Below, one piece after another: positions 1 to 10,330 of a DNA stretch of 40,755 bases (position 1 is the stretch's first letter; every line of letters starts with the position of its first letter). A program made the translations under genes and the position numbers. This DNA is from Nitrospinota bacterium (GTDB taxonomy: Bacteria > Nitrospinota_A > UBA7883), in the NCBI GenBank assembly GCA_029881335.1, contig JAOUMU010000013.1, forward strand, positions 1 through 40,755. Reading direction: 5' to 3'. A model generated the notes under the pieces. It was not told the DNA's origin, searched no databases, and saw only the letters and a list, made by a program, of their open reading frames with translations.

Positions 1-1
1 G

Positions 2-322
2 GGGCCATCGGACAAGGAGCTTTGCTGGTGGTTGGAAAGGTTGGGGCTGGCGCCTGAGCTTTTGGGTAAATCGGCTGCTGCCCTTTCCATTGGGCAGAAG
101 CAGAGGGTGGCGCTGATTCGCGGGCTGCTGGTCAGGCCAAAGCTGGCCCTGCTGGATGAGCCTGCCTCCGGGTTGGATCTGGAGTCGGCGGAGCTGATGC
201 GCGGGCTGATCGCTGAGCTGGTGGAAAACGACAGGATGGCGGTGGTTCTGACCAGCCACCAGAAGCTGTTCCACGAAGCCCTGGTCCATCGGGAGGTTAA
301 TCTGATGGAGAAATCGCCATGA
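2..322 (+). CDS. ABC transporter ATPase, C-terminal part (FetA/YbbL-like), cut by window edge
   Basis: The reading frame is open from the left edge, so only the last 106 codons are present. Visible ABC motifs in order are a signature-like LSIGQKQRVALIRG, the Walker B segment LALLDEPASGLD with its D-loop, and the switch histidine in VVLTSHQ. Walker A must lie outside the window. The stop overlaps the start of the next gene (ATGA at 319-322), which means translational coupling to a FetB/YbbM-type permease. In that family the pair exports iron and supports oxidative-stress resistance. The fetA assignment rests mainly on the partner; the fragment alone could belong to other ABC ATPases. Confidence 0.85.
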   Translation, partial: GPSDKELCWWLERLGLAPELLGKSAAALSIGQKQRVALIRGLLVRPKLALLDEPASGLDLESAELMRGLIAELVENDRMAVVLTSHQKLFHEALVHREVNLMEKSP

Positions 323-1101
323 TTATAGATCCGGATATTTACGACATGAGCATGACCATGCTGATGTTCGGCGCGGTGGTGGGTCTCTCCCTATACGACG
401 GGCTGAAGCTGGAGAAAAGCCTGATAATCGCCACTATCAGAACCGTGGTCCAACTGGTCTTTGTGGGATATGTGATCACTGCCCTGTTCCGGCTGGACAA
501 CTGGTGGGTGGTGATACTTTCCTTTATGTTCATGTCTGCCGTGGCGGCCAAGGCAGGGCTGGACCGGATGAAAGGCGCCGTGCCAGGGCTTTACGCGCCG
601 ATGTGGCTGGGGATAGTCTTCGGCTCCCTATACACCGTGGCGGTGGTCACCGGCGCCGTGCTGAAAGTGGAGCCGTGGTACAGGGTGGACGTGATGATCC
701 CCCTGGGGGGGATGATCCTGGGCAACGCCATGAATGGTGGAGCAATCGCCGCGGAACGGCTCTACTCGGAGATCAAAGGGCGCCGGGAACAGATCGAGAC
801 CCTGTTGATGCTAGGTTGGGACTATCGGGCCGCTACGGCCGAAGCGCGCCGGGAGGCTGTGCGGGCGGCGTTGATCCCCACCATAAACACCATGACCACC
901 GTGGGGCTGGTGCATCTGCCGGGGATAATGGTGGGCCAGATGCTAGGGGGTGTGGACCCTGGGGTGGCGGCCAAATATCAGATCGTTATAATGCTTATGG
1001 TGGCGTCCTCCGTGACGCTGACGGCAGCGCTGTTCACCAAGCTTGCGATGAAACGATTCTTTACACCTAATCAGGCGCTAAGGGGGGAGCTTTTCGAGTA
1101 G
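319..1101 (+). CDS. fetB: FetB/YbbM-family (UPF0014) ABC permease, putative iron exporter
   Basis: This 260-residue polytopic inner-membrane protein has about seven hydrophobic segments. It has the length and layout of the UPF0014/FetB family: an early basic stretch (GLKLEKSLIIATIRTVVQL), the central PLGGMILGNAMNGG motif, and the later segment TTVGLVHLPGIMVGQMLGG, both hallmarks of the family. The start overlaps the stop of the upstream ATPase by four bases, so the two are made together. By family knowledge the pair forms an iron-efflux ABC transporter; the substrate cannot be read from the sequence. Nothing is broken, and the ORF ends 75 bp before the convergent rpmB stop. Confidence 0.85.
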   Translation: MIIDPDIYDMSMTMLMFGAVVGLSLYDGLKLEKSLIIATIRTVVQLVFVGYVITALFRLDNWWVVILSFMFMSAVAAKAGLDRMKGAVPGLYAPMWLGIVFGSLYTVAVVTGAVLKVEPWYRVDVMIPLGGMILGNAMNGGAIAAERLYSEIKGRREQIETLLMLGWDYRAATAEARREAVRAALIPTINTMTTVGLVHLPGIMVGQMLGGVDPGVAAKYQIVIMLMVASSVTLTAALFTKLAMKRFFTPNQALRGELFE

Positions 1102-1176
1102 TCAACAGAGGGGACCACACTGACAGAGGGGATCCTGGCGCAGGAAGCTGGAAATGATCGCCCCAAAGCGAGGGCT

Positions 1177-1368
1177 CTAGGGCTTGACGACCTTGCCTGC
1201 GGAGATGCAGCGGGTGCAGACGCGGATGGTCTTGCTGACGCCGCCTTCCGCAGGTGTGCGGACCTTTTTCAAGTTCGGGTTCCAGCGCCGTTTGGATGAG
1301 TTGTTGGCGTGGCTCACCTTGTTACCGAACATCGGCTTTTTGCCGCATAAACTGCATTCCCTGGCCAT
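1177..1368 (-). CDS. rpmB: 50S ribosomal protein L28 (zinc-binding form)
   Basis: This 63-residue basic protein is a full-length short-form L28. It starts [23 protein letters not shown] and has the typical middle [11 protein letters not shown]. Two CXXC pairs are present, CSLC near the N-terminus and CTRC near the C-terminus, so this is the zinc-ribbon (C+) version. It is a structural protein of the large ribosomal subunit. It sits alone on the minus strand, convergent with fetB, with a credible sigma-70 promoter about 45 bp upstream. There is no rpmG beside it. Confidence 0.97.
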   Translation of the reverse strand: MARECSLCGKKPMFGNKVSHANNSSKRRWNPNLKKVRTPAEGGVSKTIRVCTRCISAGKVVKP

Positions 1369-1413
1369 GATCCGTCCGTTTCGTAAAAATGTATGTATTT
1401 TGGGAAAAGAGCA

Positions 1414-1441
1414 ATCTTAGCATGATTTCCCGGAGAATCAA
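1414..1441 (-). promoter_or_regulatory. sigma-70-like promoter for rpmB
   Basis: On the minus strand TTGATT (1441-1436) is followed after 16 bp by TAAGAT (1419-1414). The rpmB ATG lies about 45 bp downstream of the -10 box, a normal leader length. This is a consensus match only; no start site is known. Confidence 0.5.
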
Positions 1442-1490
1442 CTCTTTTTTTGCCAGGGGCTACCACTCGTGACAGGGCTTATGCGGTCAA

Positions 1491-1574
1491 CCCACTTGTG
1501 GGTTCACGCCCACTTGTGGGTTCACGCCCACTTGTGGGTTCACGCCCACTTGTGGGTTCACGCCCACTTGTGGG
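1491..1574. repeat. Five-copy 18-bp tandem palindromic repeat
   Basis: The unit CCCACTTGTGGGTTCACG begins at 1491, 1509, 1527 and 1545. A fifth, partial copy at 1563-1574 ends after CCCACTTGTGGG. The four full copies are identical. Each unit holds an inverted repeat, CCCAC/GTGGG around TT, so each could be a dimeric protein-binding site or a small hairpin. The array lies between the rpmB promoter and soeA, about 115 bp before the soeA start. There is no U-tract after it, so it does not look like a terminator. Units are too short for CRISPR. Confidence 0.95.
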
Positions 1575-1689
1575 CCGCCCGGCGGCGCACTTATAACCTA
1601 TCCTCTATACCCACACAACAATAAACAATTTGTAAATATGTCGCTAATTCTCTAACATTCATGAGTACACCAAATCTTAAGGGGAATCG

Positions 1690-4554
1690 ATGACCGTCAA
1701 GAAACCCGCCCCAAAAGGCGCCTTGGAGGTGAAGACCACCACCTGTTACATGTGCGCATGCAGATGCGGCATAAAGGTCACCATAGAGAACGGCCAGGTC
1801 CGCTTCATCCAGGGCAATCCGGACCACCCCACTAACCAGGGAGTCATCTGCGCCAAGGGTTCCTCCGGCGCCATGAAGCAGAATAGCCCCGCCCGCATCT
1901 TCTCCCCCTTGTTGCGCAAGGAAGGGTCGGAGCGAGGCGCAGGCGAGTTCGAGCAGATATCCTGGGACCAGGCGTACGACATCCTCACCGCGAGGCTGAA
2001 AAAAATCCGGAATGAAGACCCGAAGAAGCTGGCCTTTTTCACCGGGCGCGACCAGATGCAGGCGCTGACCAGTTATTTCACAAAACAGTTCGGCTCGCCA
2101 AACTACGCGGCCCACGGCGGCTTCTGTTCCGTAAACATGGCCACTGGCATGATCTATTCCATCGGCGGCTCCTGCTGGGAGTTTGGCGCCCCGGATTGGG
2201 ACCGGGCCAAGTACGCGGTAATCTTCGGTGTGGCGGAGGATCACGACTCTAATCCGATGAAGCTTGGCATCAGCAAGTTCAAGGAGCGCGGCGGCAAGCT
2301 GGTGATGGTGAACCCTGTTCGCTCCGGCTATGGCGCGGTGGCGGATGAGTGGATTCCCGTCCGGCCCGGCACGGATGGCGCCCTGATCATGGGGATGCTC
2401 AAGGTGCTGCTGGAGAACGGGTTGTTCGACAGGGAGTTTCTGCTGACCCAGACCAACGCGCCTCAGCTTGTGGTGGTGGACGAAGGGGGCGAAGAGGAAG
2501 GGCTCTTCTGGCAGGAGGGGGAGTTTGAGGATAGTGATCATACCGCAAACTATGTTTGGGACAGGGTGACCAATTCACCAAAACCTTTTGGCGAAAAAGG
2601 AGTCCAGCCCAAGCTGGTGGGGGAGTTTAAGACCCCCGATGGCAAAAGGGTGAAGACCGCGTTCACACTGCTTTCCGAGCGGGTGCTGGCGGATTACCCG
2701 CTCGACAAGGTGAGCAGGATCACCGGTGTGCCAAGGGAGCAGATAGAACGGGTGGCGCTGGAGATGGGAGTCATCGCCCGGGACGAGACGATAACCCTTC
2801 CCATAGAATGGACCGACGCCTTTGGCGAGCATCACAAAACCGTCACCGGCAACCCGGTTTCCATATTCGCCATGAGGGGCCTGGCCGCCCACTCCAACGG
2901 ATTCCAGACCATCCGCGCCTTCTCCACCCTGATGATGGCGCTGGGGATAGTGGATCGCCCCGGAGGATTCCGCCACAAGCCGCCCTTCCCAAAGCCGATC
3001 CCCCCATGTCCCAAGCCTATCGACGGCCCGCAATATATTCAGCCAAACACTCCGCTGCCAAACCCGGAGCTCGGGTTCCCCACCAAACCGGAGAACCTGA
3101 TGGTGAACGAGGACGGCTCCCCGGTGCGAATTGACAAGGCGTTCAGCTGGGAGTTCCCGCTTACGGCTCACGGCATGCTGCAAAACGTCATCACCAACGC
3201 CCACAACCATGACCCGTACAAGATAGACACGCTGATCCTCTTCATGGCCAACATGGCGTGGAACTCCAGCATGAACACAAGCCGCATGCTGGAGATGCTG
3301 CGGGCCAAGGATGACAGTGGCGAGCATCGGATACCTTTCATCGTTGTTTCCGACGCGTTTTATTCGGAGCAGGTGGCCTATGCCGACCTGGTGCTGCCGG
3401 ACACCACATACCTGGAACGCTACGACGTTCTCTCCTTGCTGGATCGGCCGATCAGCGAGGTGACGGGCCTGGTGGACAGTATCCGCCAGCCGGTGATCGA
3501 TCCGCCGGAAGGGTGCGAGGCTTTCCAGGAGACACTGATAAAGCTGGCGGGGCGGCTGGGGCTGCCAGGCTTCTGCGACGACGCAGGCAAGACGAAGTTT
3601 CGCGACTATAAGGATTTCGTCATCAACTGGACAGTGGCGCCGGACACACCGGTGGGCTTTCTGGCAGGATGGCGCGGCAAGGAGGGGCGGGACCATATCG
3701 TGGGAGAGCCGAACCCGGATCAGTGGGAGATGTATGTCAAGAACGGCTGCTTCTTCGAGCTGGAGCTGGAGGAGTCTTTGCAATACAACCGCAATATAAA
3801 CCAGGGATACCTGGACTGGGCGCTGGACCATAAGCTGATCCGCCGCAATGATCCTATCATAATGAAAATCTACTCCGAGACCTTGCAGCGCTTCCGGCTG
3901 GCCGCCAAAGGGACGCGCAAGGGGCGCCAACCATCTTCGGAGGCCACCCGTCGCCGAATTTTGAAGTATTTCGATCCCATCCCATTTTGGCATCCGCCGC
4001 TGGAAGATTACCGGGTGGACACGGAGAAGTACCAGATCCACGCCATCACGCAGAGGCCCATGCCGCATTACCACGCATGGGACTCGCAAAACGCATGGCT
4101 TCGACAGATCATCGGCCAGAACTTTTTGTACATGAATCCTATTCTCTCCAAAAAGCTGGGCCTGGCAGAGATGGACTGGGTGTGGGTGGAATCGGCCCAC
4201 GGAAAGATACGCTGCCAGATGAAAACGACCCAGGCTGTCCAGCCGGATACGGTGTGGACCTGGAACGCCATCGGCAAGCATCCGGGAGCCTGGGGGCTGG
4301 ACCCGAATGTGGATGAGGTTCAGAAGGCTTTTCTGCTGAACCACCTGATCACCGAGGAGATATCGGATGGTGACGGAGGATACATATCCAATTCCGACCC
4401 GATCTCCGGTCAGGCGGCATGGTATGACCTGCGGGTGCGGATATGGAAAGCCGAAGAGGAAGGGTCCTGGCCCCAGTTTGCGCCGATCCAGCGGCCACCG
4501 GGGATGAAGGAAACACCGGATATCCTGCGCTACTCCTCCTCCGGAAAGAAGTGA
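1690..4554 (+). CDS. soeA: Molybdopterin oxidoreductase catalytic subunit, SoeA-type sulfite dehydrogenase (quinone)
   Basis: This is a 954-residue catalytic subunit of the DMSO-reductase superfamily. The N-terminal [4Fe-4S] site is C19-x2-C22-x3-C26 and C54 (in GVICAKG). The likely molybdenum ligand is C146 in HGGFCSVN. Later family signatures include ADLVLPDTTYLERYD near residue 565. There is no twin-arginine signal, so the protein should stay in the cytoplasm, as described for SoeABC, which oxidises sulfite to sulfate and passes electrons to the quinone pool. An SD sequence (AAGGGGA) lies 4-5 bp before the ATG. The B and C subunits follow within 5 bp. Other members of this superfamily (polysulfide or thiosulfate reductases) share the architecture; the soe call rests on the cytoplasmic location and on subunit B. 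Confidence 0.78.
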   Translation: MTVKKPAPKGALEVKTTTCYMCACRCGIKVTIENGQVRFIQGNPDHPTNQGVICAKGSSGAMKQNSPARIFSPLLRKEGSERGAGEFEQISWDQAYDILTARLKKIRNEDPKKLAFFTGRDQMQALTSYFTKQFGSPNYAAHGGFCSVNMATGMIYSIGGSCWEFGAPDWDRAKYAVIFGVAEDHDSNPMKLGISKFKERGGKLVMVNPVRSGYGAVADEWIPVRPGTDGALIMGMLKVLLENGLFDREFLLTQTNAPQLVVVDEGGEEEGLFWQEGEFEDSDHTANYVWDRVTNSPKPFGEKGVQPKLVGEFKTPDGKRVKTAFTLLSERVLADYPLDKVSRITGVPREQIERVALEMGVIARDETITLPIEWTDAFGEHHKTVTGNPVSIFAMRGLAAHSNGFQTIRAFSTLMMALGIVDRPGGFRHKPPFPKPIPPCPKPIDGPQYIQPNTPLPNPELGFPTKPENLMVNEDGSPVRIDKAFSWEFPLTAHGMLQNVITNAHNHDPYKIDTLILFMANMAWNSSMNTSRMLEMLRAKDDSGEHRIPFIVVSDAFYSEQVAYADLVLPDTTYLERYDVLSLLDRPISEVTGLVDSIRQPVIDPPEGCEAFQETLIKLAGRLGLPGFCDDAGKTKFRDYKDFVINWTVAPDTPVGFLAGWRGKEGRDHIVGEPNPDQWEMYVKNGCFFELELEESLQYNRNINQGYLDWALDHKLIRRNDPIIMKIYSETLQRFRLAAKGTRKGRQPSSEATRRRILKYFDPIPFWHPPLEDYRVDTEKYQIHAITQRPMPHYHAWDSQNAWLRQIIGQNFLYMNPILSKKLGLAEMDWVWVESAHGKIRCQMKTTQAVQPDTVWTWNAIGKHPGAWGLDPNVDEVQKAFLLNHLITEEISDGDGGYISNSDPISGQAAWYDLRVRIWKAEEEGSWPQFAPIQRPPGMKETPDILRYSSSGKK

Positions 4555-4558
4555 AGCC

Positions 4559-5293
4559 ATGACACAGCAATTTGCCCTGGTGATAGACCTGAACACATGT
4601 GTGGGGTGCCACGCCTGCGGCGCCATATGCAAGTCGTGGAACACCTCCGGCCAGTTCGGACCCCTTACCGACCATAATCCCTACGGCAAGGATGTCACCG
4701 GGGTGTGGTTCAACAGGATTCAAACCTATGAAGTGGGGGAATACCCCAACGTGGAGGTTGTTCACTTCCCAAAGTCGTGCATGCATTGCGTGGACGCGCC
4801 ATGTGTGCCGGTGTGTCCCACCAACGCCACTTATAAAAGAGAAGAGGACGGCATCGTCCTTGTTAACTACAACGACTGTATCGGGTGCAAGTATTGCTCC
4901 TGGGCGTGCCCATATGGCTGCCGAGAGTTCGACCATTACGATGGCGTAATGAAAAAATGCACCTTATGCGTGGACAGGATTTATGACGAGACCCTGCCCG
5001 AGGAGGAGCGGATTCCCGCCTGCGTGCTGGCCTGCCCGGCCAAGGCCAGGAGCTTTGGAGATATCAATGATCCAGAGTCGGATGTCTCCCGCGCCATCCG
5101 CGACAAAATGGGGCACAAGCTGATGCCGGAAACCGGCGCCAACCCGGCCAACCATTATCTGCCGCGTCGAAAGACCCATGTGGCTTTGGATCTGGACCAG
5201 GTGACCGTAAAGAAACAAAAAGCCATTATCGTCACACGCAAGAGCGCCAAGGAAGGCGAAACCTTGATTGAAGACTTTGGTATCGGAGGTTGA
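4559..5293 (+). CDS. soeB: Iron-sulfur electron-transfer subunit SoeB (four [4Fe-4S] ferredoxin)
   Basis: This 244-residue protein begins MTQQFALVIDLNTCVGCHAC, very like known SoeB proteins from purple sulfur bacteria. It carries four ferredoxin-type cysteine groups: CVGCHACGAIC, CMHCVDAPCVPVCP, CIGCKYCSWACP, and CTLC with CVLACP. This fits the DmsB/PsrB/SoeB family, which wires the molybdenum subunit to the membrane subunit. It has no signal peptide, in line with a cytoplasmic complex. It starts 4 bp after soeA stops, and its own stop lies 1 bp before the soeC ATG, so the three genes form a tight operon. Confidence 0.85.
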   Translation: MTQQFALVIDLNTCVGCHACGAICKSWNTSGQFGPLTDHNPYGKDVTGVWFNRIQTYEVGEYPNVEVVHFPKSCMHCVDAPCVPVCPTNATYKREEDGIVLVNYNDCIGCKYCSWACPYGCREFDHYDGVMKKCTLCVDRIYDETLPEEERIPACVLACPAKARSFGDINDPESDVSRAIRDKMGHKLMPETGANPANHYLPRRKTHVALDLDQVTVKKQKAIIVTRKSAKEGETLIEDFGIGG

Positions 5294-5294
5294 T

Positions 5295-6317
5295 ATGAGG
5301 CCGGAATATTCCCTTATATTGCTGACTGTGCTGGCAGGGGCAGGCCAGGGGCTGTTTCTATTTCTGGCCACGGGAGACATGGCCGGATTCTCCAAGGGTT
5401 CCCGCCTGCCTCCGATGACCACCCTCACAGGGCTGGGTGTGGCGCTGGCGCTGACGCTGGCCGGGATGGCCGCGTCCTTTTTTCCCCTCACCCACAAGGC
5501 GCGGGGAGTAAAGGCGATCAATAAATGGCGCCACTCCTGGCTCTCCAGGGAAGTTATCCTGTTGCCCGTGTTTGTGGGGGGGATGGTGTTCTATGGCCTT
5601 CTGTATTTCATCGGCGTCCATCCGGCCATCATCCAGGCCACCGGGGTGGCCGGGATATTCGTCGTCCTGGCCCTGTTCATCTCCACCGCCATGATCTACG
5701 GTCATTTGACGATTATCAGGGAATGGGGGACGGCGTATACACCCGCCAACTTCACCCTCACCGGTATGATAACAGGGTGGGCTTCCGGCGCGGCTGTGTA
5801 CCAGATGGGCTTGGCGCCGGTGGGCGCCACCCTATTCAACCTGCGTCTATTCTTCCTCCTGGCTGTCGCGGGCCTGATCGTGAAGCTGTTATATTATCAT
5901 CGAAACTCGCGGCTCTACTCCCCCACCACCATCCAGACGGCGCTGGGGATAGGCCATCGGAAAATCCGCCTGATGGACACAGGCTCCGCCTACCCCACAT
6001 ACAACACGGAGGAGTATCACTACACCGCCCTCAAAGAAAAACGGGGGATCCTGAAAGTCGCGTCCATAATCCTGCTATACATTTTGCCCATGGCTGGCCT
6101 GGCGTGGGACTATATGGCGCTATTCTCCGGCGGTGAGGGGTGTCTGGCGCCAGTGGCCGCTATATCCGCCATGGGGGGGGCGTTTATCGAGCGGTGGGTC
6201 TTCTTTGTGGAGGGAAACCACGCCCAGAACCTTTATTACGGCAACTTCCCTGTCGAAGCCCGGCCAAACCCGATCCTGCAATCGGGGAAAAAGGACGCGC
6301 CGTTGCCACCGGCTTGA
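5295..6317 (+). CDS. soeC: Membrane anchor subunit SoeC (DmsC family)
   Basis: This 340-residue polytopic protein of the DmsC anchor family has about eight hydrophobic helices. It opens MRPEYSLILLTVLAGAGQG, the usual first helix of DmsC-like subunits, and anchors the complex while reducing or oxidising quinone. I chose the ATG at 5295 over an in-frame TTG at 5268 because GGAGG lies 5 bp before the ATG and because the TTG would bury the start inside soeB. A run of eight G occurs near the end (6173-6180). The order soeA-soeB-soeC supports a membrane-bound, cytoplasm-facing oxidoreductase. Confidence 0.83.
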   Translation: MRPEYSLILLTVLAGAGQGLFLFLATGDMAGFSKGSRLPPMTTLTGLGVALALTLAGMAASFFPLTHKARGVKAINKWRHSWLSREVILLPVFVGGMVFYGLLYFIGVHPAIIQATGVAGIFVVLALFISTAMIYGHLTIIREWGTAYTPANFTLTGMITGWASGAAVYQMGLAPVGATLFNLRLFFLLAVAGLIVKLLYYHRNSRLYSPTTIQTALGIGHRKIRLMDTGSAYPTYNTEEYHYTALKEKRGILKVASIILLYILPMAGLAWDYMALFSGGEGCLAPVAAISAMGGAFIERWVFFVEGNHAQNLYYGNFPVEARPNPILQSGKKDAPLPPA

Positions 6318-6497
6318 CCGCCCCGGGCATCGGCCTGGTTACCCTGGACGAGGCATTAGCTCCCGCTCTCCGGCATGTATCCGGGTTACCCCATCGGCGC
6401 TGGAACTTTTTTGCCCCCCGACGTGTCCAAGGTATGTAGCGCGTTCCCGGTTTTGGCGAATCCGCAAATATCATCAGAGTTATAGAGGATTGTTAAC

Positions 6498-8012
6498 ATG
6501 ACTTACCCCCCCACCAAACCTCGCAATTTCAACAAGCTTCTCCTCCCCCTCCTCTGGTTCATGGCCGGGACCGCGCTCCTGCTCTCCAGCTCCGGCGCCA
6601 CCGCCGCTACGCTGGAGCAATTTCTTTCGCGCATAAAAAGCTCCCATCCATATATGAAGAGAGAGGCGATCGGCCCAGAGGTGGATGAGGCGGCAAGACA
6701 GCAGCTGGCGGGTGACAAAGACTGGATTCTGAGAATCACGCCGAATGCACGTCATACCGAATCCAGCCTTGCCCAACCTGGGCAGCCGGAGAGCGCGACT
6801 ATCTACGGAACGCGGATGTCTCTGGAAAAGACCTTTTGGGCTACTGGCGCGCGGCTTCGATTCACAGCGGATACGCTATATGCGGATCAGACCTGGGGTG
6901 ACCGGCTGACTGGGCCGCAGACCAGGCCGCCGGGGGGTGGGAACGCCCAGAACCCTGGCCCGATCTCCGAGGCGCAATACCAGACCGGGGTGGGAGTGAG
7001 TATAAGCCAGCCGTTGATGCAAAACCGGGGCGGCGCGCAGGATAGGGTGCTGTATGAGGCTGCGGAGTACCAGGTGGAGGGGAGCCAGGCGAAGACCCAT
7101 GAGAATCAGAAAGATTTTCTGCTCCAAATGGCCGAAAGCTTTCTGGACTGGGCCCTCGCGCAAGAGCGGGTGCAAATCGCCAGGGAGCGGCTGAAGGAGG
7201 AGCAGGAGGCCATGACACATGTTGGCGCCATCACAAAACCGGGAGGCGGGACTCCCCAGGTCGCGGCTCTGGACGCGGCGCGGGCGGAGGATGCGGTGAT
7301 GTCCGCCCGGCGGAACCTGGCACTCGCGGAAGCGGTCATGAAATCGCTCAGGGCACGACTGGCCGAGTTGGCCCAAAACCCGAGTATGAACAACGAATCC
7401 GCAGAGCTGAGCCTGTATGAAACCGGCGCCATCCCCTCCGCGGAAAAAGCGGAAAAGATGGCCATCCGCCAGTCTGGCATTTTGCGCTCCCTGATGGCCC
7501 AAAAGAAGCAACTGACGACCATGGGAGCCGGGCTGGAGGATAAGTCCGATCCGGAGCTGACATTGAACCTTGGCGCCGGGCTGAAAGGTGAGGACCCGGA
7601 TTACTCCCAGTCGCTGGGGATGGAGAAACAGGAGTGGAACGCCTCGTTGATATTCGTTTATCCGATAGGGAACAATTCCGCCACGCAGGAGGTAAGGAAA
7701 AACAGGCTTCAGATAATGCGGATGGAAGAAGATATCCGCGTAGCCAGACTGGACCTGTCCGCTCTGGTGAAAAAGCTGATCACACGGATAGAGGAGACGG
7801 ACAAGGCGCTATCTGTTAGCCGGGAGCATGTGGCGGCAGCGGCCAGGCGAGCCGGGGAGGAGGGGCGGATGTACTCCAGTGGAAAGGGCGATTTAGCGCT
7901 GGCCATTTTAAGTAGGGACAACAAGGAAAAGGCGCGGGCGCTTCTTGCGGAGACATCAGCGGAGAGGTGGAAGCTGAAGCTGGCCCTGGACGCGGCTTTA
8001 GGGGCTATTTAG
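6498..8012 (+). CDS. TolC-family outer-membrane protein
   Basis: This 504-residue protein has a clear signal peptide: basic start, hydrophobic core LLLPLLWFMAGTALLL, cleavage likely after about residue 36 (ATA-A). The mature part has the TolC/outer-membrane-efflux pattern of two similar halves rich in long amphipathic helices (for example residues 200-290 and 420-480), with strand-like segments such as GVGVSISQPLM and WNASLIFVYPIG. An SD (AGAGGA) precedes the ATG. No membrane-fusion or inner-membrane pump gene is adjacent, so the partner and the cargo are unknown. It lies 180 bp after soeC, and I cannot say whether it shares that transcript; nothing else was seen in the gap. Confidence 0.8.
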   Translation: MTYPPTKPRNFNKLLLPLLWFMAGTALLLSSSGATAATLEQFLSRIKSSHPYMKREAIGPEVDEAARQQLAGDKDWILRITPNARHTESSLAQPGQPESATIYGTRMSLEKTFWATGARLRFTADTLYADQTWGDRLTGPQTRPPGGGNAQNPGPISEAQYQTGVGVSISQPLMQNRGGAQDRVLYEAAEYQVEGSQAKTHENQKDFLLQMAESFLDWALAQERVQIARERLKEEQEAMTHVGAITKPGGGTPQVAALDAARAEDAVMSARRNLALAEAVMKSLRARLAELAQNPSMNNESAELSLYETGAIPSAEKAEKMAIRQSGILRSLMAQKKQLTTMGAGLEDKSDPELTLNLGAGLKGEDPDYSQSLGMEKQEWNASLIFVYPIGNNSATQEVRKNRLQIMRMEEDIRVARLDLSALVKKLITRIEETDKALSVSREHVAAAARRAGEEGRMYSSGKGDLALAILSRDNKEKARALLAETSAERWKLKLALDAALGAI

Positions 8013-8035
8013 ATGTTAGAATCGGGGCCGACGTA

Positions 8036-8044
8036 TGTTATAAT
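8036..8044 (+). promoter_or_regulatory. Extended -10 promoter for the bacteriohemerythrin gene
   Basis: TGTTATAAT gives a perfect TATAAT (8039-8044) with an upstream TG at the extended -10 position. A weak -35 (TTAGAA, 8016-8021) is spaced 17 bp. The coding start follows 31 bp after the -10 box. This suggests the hemerythrin gene has its own promoter rather than reading through from the TolC gene. Confidence 0.55.
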
Positions 8045-8075
8045 TCATTCCATTTGAGAATAGGAGCCTTGACTG

Positions 8076-8471
8076 ATGCTCAGGTGGGATGAAAGCTATA
8101 GCGTGGGAGTGGAAAGATTCGACGCTCAGCACATGAACTTTTTCCGGATACTGGAGCAACTGGCTCAGGACGCAGAAGAGGGAAAAGACGCCGTGTGTAA
8201 GGCGATCGATGGGCTGTTGAAATACGTCACGGACCATTTTCGTGAGGAGGAAGAGCTGATGCGCTCCCTCGGATACCCCGGCTACGAGGATCATGTAAAG
8301 GAGCATGGGAAACTGATGGAGAAGACCAGGGAGCTATACTCCGACATGGACGCGGGCAGGCCAGACTCCGTGGAGAGTGTTCAATTGGTTTTGATCGACT
8401 GGATCCTGGAACATATCGGCAAGGTCGACCAGCAGTATGTCAGTTTTTTTCGGGAGAAGGAAATCAGCTGA
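8076..8471 (+). CDS. Bacteriohemerythrin
   Basis: This 131-residue single-domain hemerythrin has all seven expected di-iron ligands: H19, H54, E58, H73, H77, H113 and D118, in the motifs FDAQH, DHFREEE, HVKEH and HIGKVD. Proteins of this family bind O2 reversibly and serve in oxygen storage, delivery or sensing; here there is no fused signalling domain. AGGAG lies 9 bp before the ATG, and an extended -10 promoter is present just upstream. The length matches the family, so it is intact. Confidence 0.96.
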   Translation: MLRWDESYSVGVERFDAQHMNFFRILEQLAQDAEEGKDAVCKAIDGLLKYVTDHFREEEELMRSLGYPGYEDHVKEHGKLMEKTRELYSDMDAGRPDSVESVQLVLIDWILEHIGKVDQQYVSFFREKEIS

Positions 8472-8561
8472 GCGGGGGCTTGCGGCATACAGGATGTAGC
8501 TTGAACCTATCTCCCGCAATCCGGGTGTCGCAGGATTCCCGAACTTACACGATAACTTCGA

Positions 8562-8605
8562 CAAAAAAAACCCGGCGGGCTTTAACTAAATAAAACCCCC
8601 CGGGT
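8562..8605 (-). terminator. Rho-independent terminator downstream of trpB2
   Basis: Read on the minus strand, ACCCGGGGGG pairs with CCCGCCGGGT (one mismatch, 17-nt loop) and is followed directly by eight U. It lies about 90 bp past the trpB2 stop and separates it from the convergent hemerythrin gene. Confidence 0.8.
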
Positions 8606-8693
8606 CATATTCCCTAGGTAGGCGGATCGCGATCCGCCCCTGCCAAAGAAAGGTGTGGCCCCCGCCAATGACGCGCCACCTTGTATCAGCTCC

Positions 8694-10088
<1,395 letters not shown>

Positions 10089-10193
10089 ATTTTCTGCTCC
10101 TGTTGTTATGAAAGTCCAATTGCATGCATGTTCCTGAATGCAGGAGCGATTGTGCGCCCCACCGGAAATTAAGGATAAACCTGAACCCCGCCC

Positions 10194-10199
10194 ATTATA
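10194..10199 (-). promoter_or_regulatory. -10 box of a likely trpB2 promoter
   Basis: On the minus strand a perfect TATAAT sits about 105 bp upstream of the trpB2 ATG. No good -35 is seen. The leader that would follow holds one small 5-bp hairpin (TCCTG/CAGGA) but no recognisable T-box or trp leader peptide. Confidence 0.4.
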
Positions 10200-10330
10200 C
10201 AGCATATACTTCACAGCTTTTCCCTAAACTTTTCCGTCGAAGAAAGGTAGGGGGAAATTGTGATAGTGTTTCTGCTAGAATAAACATGTTCTAACAACAA
10301 CCCCCGCATTCCTCCGGGAGAACCGCACGG

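Noticed and set aside
1491-1574. 18-bp repeats as a CRISPR array
   Set aside because: Units are contiguous and identical with no variable spacers, and no cas genes are near.
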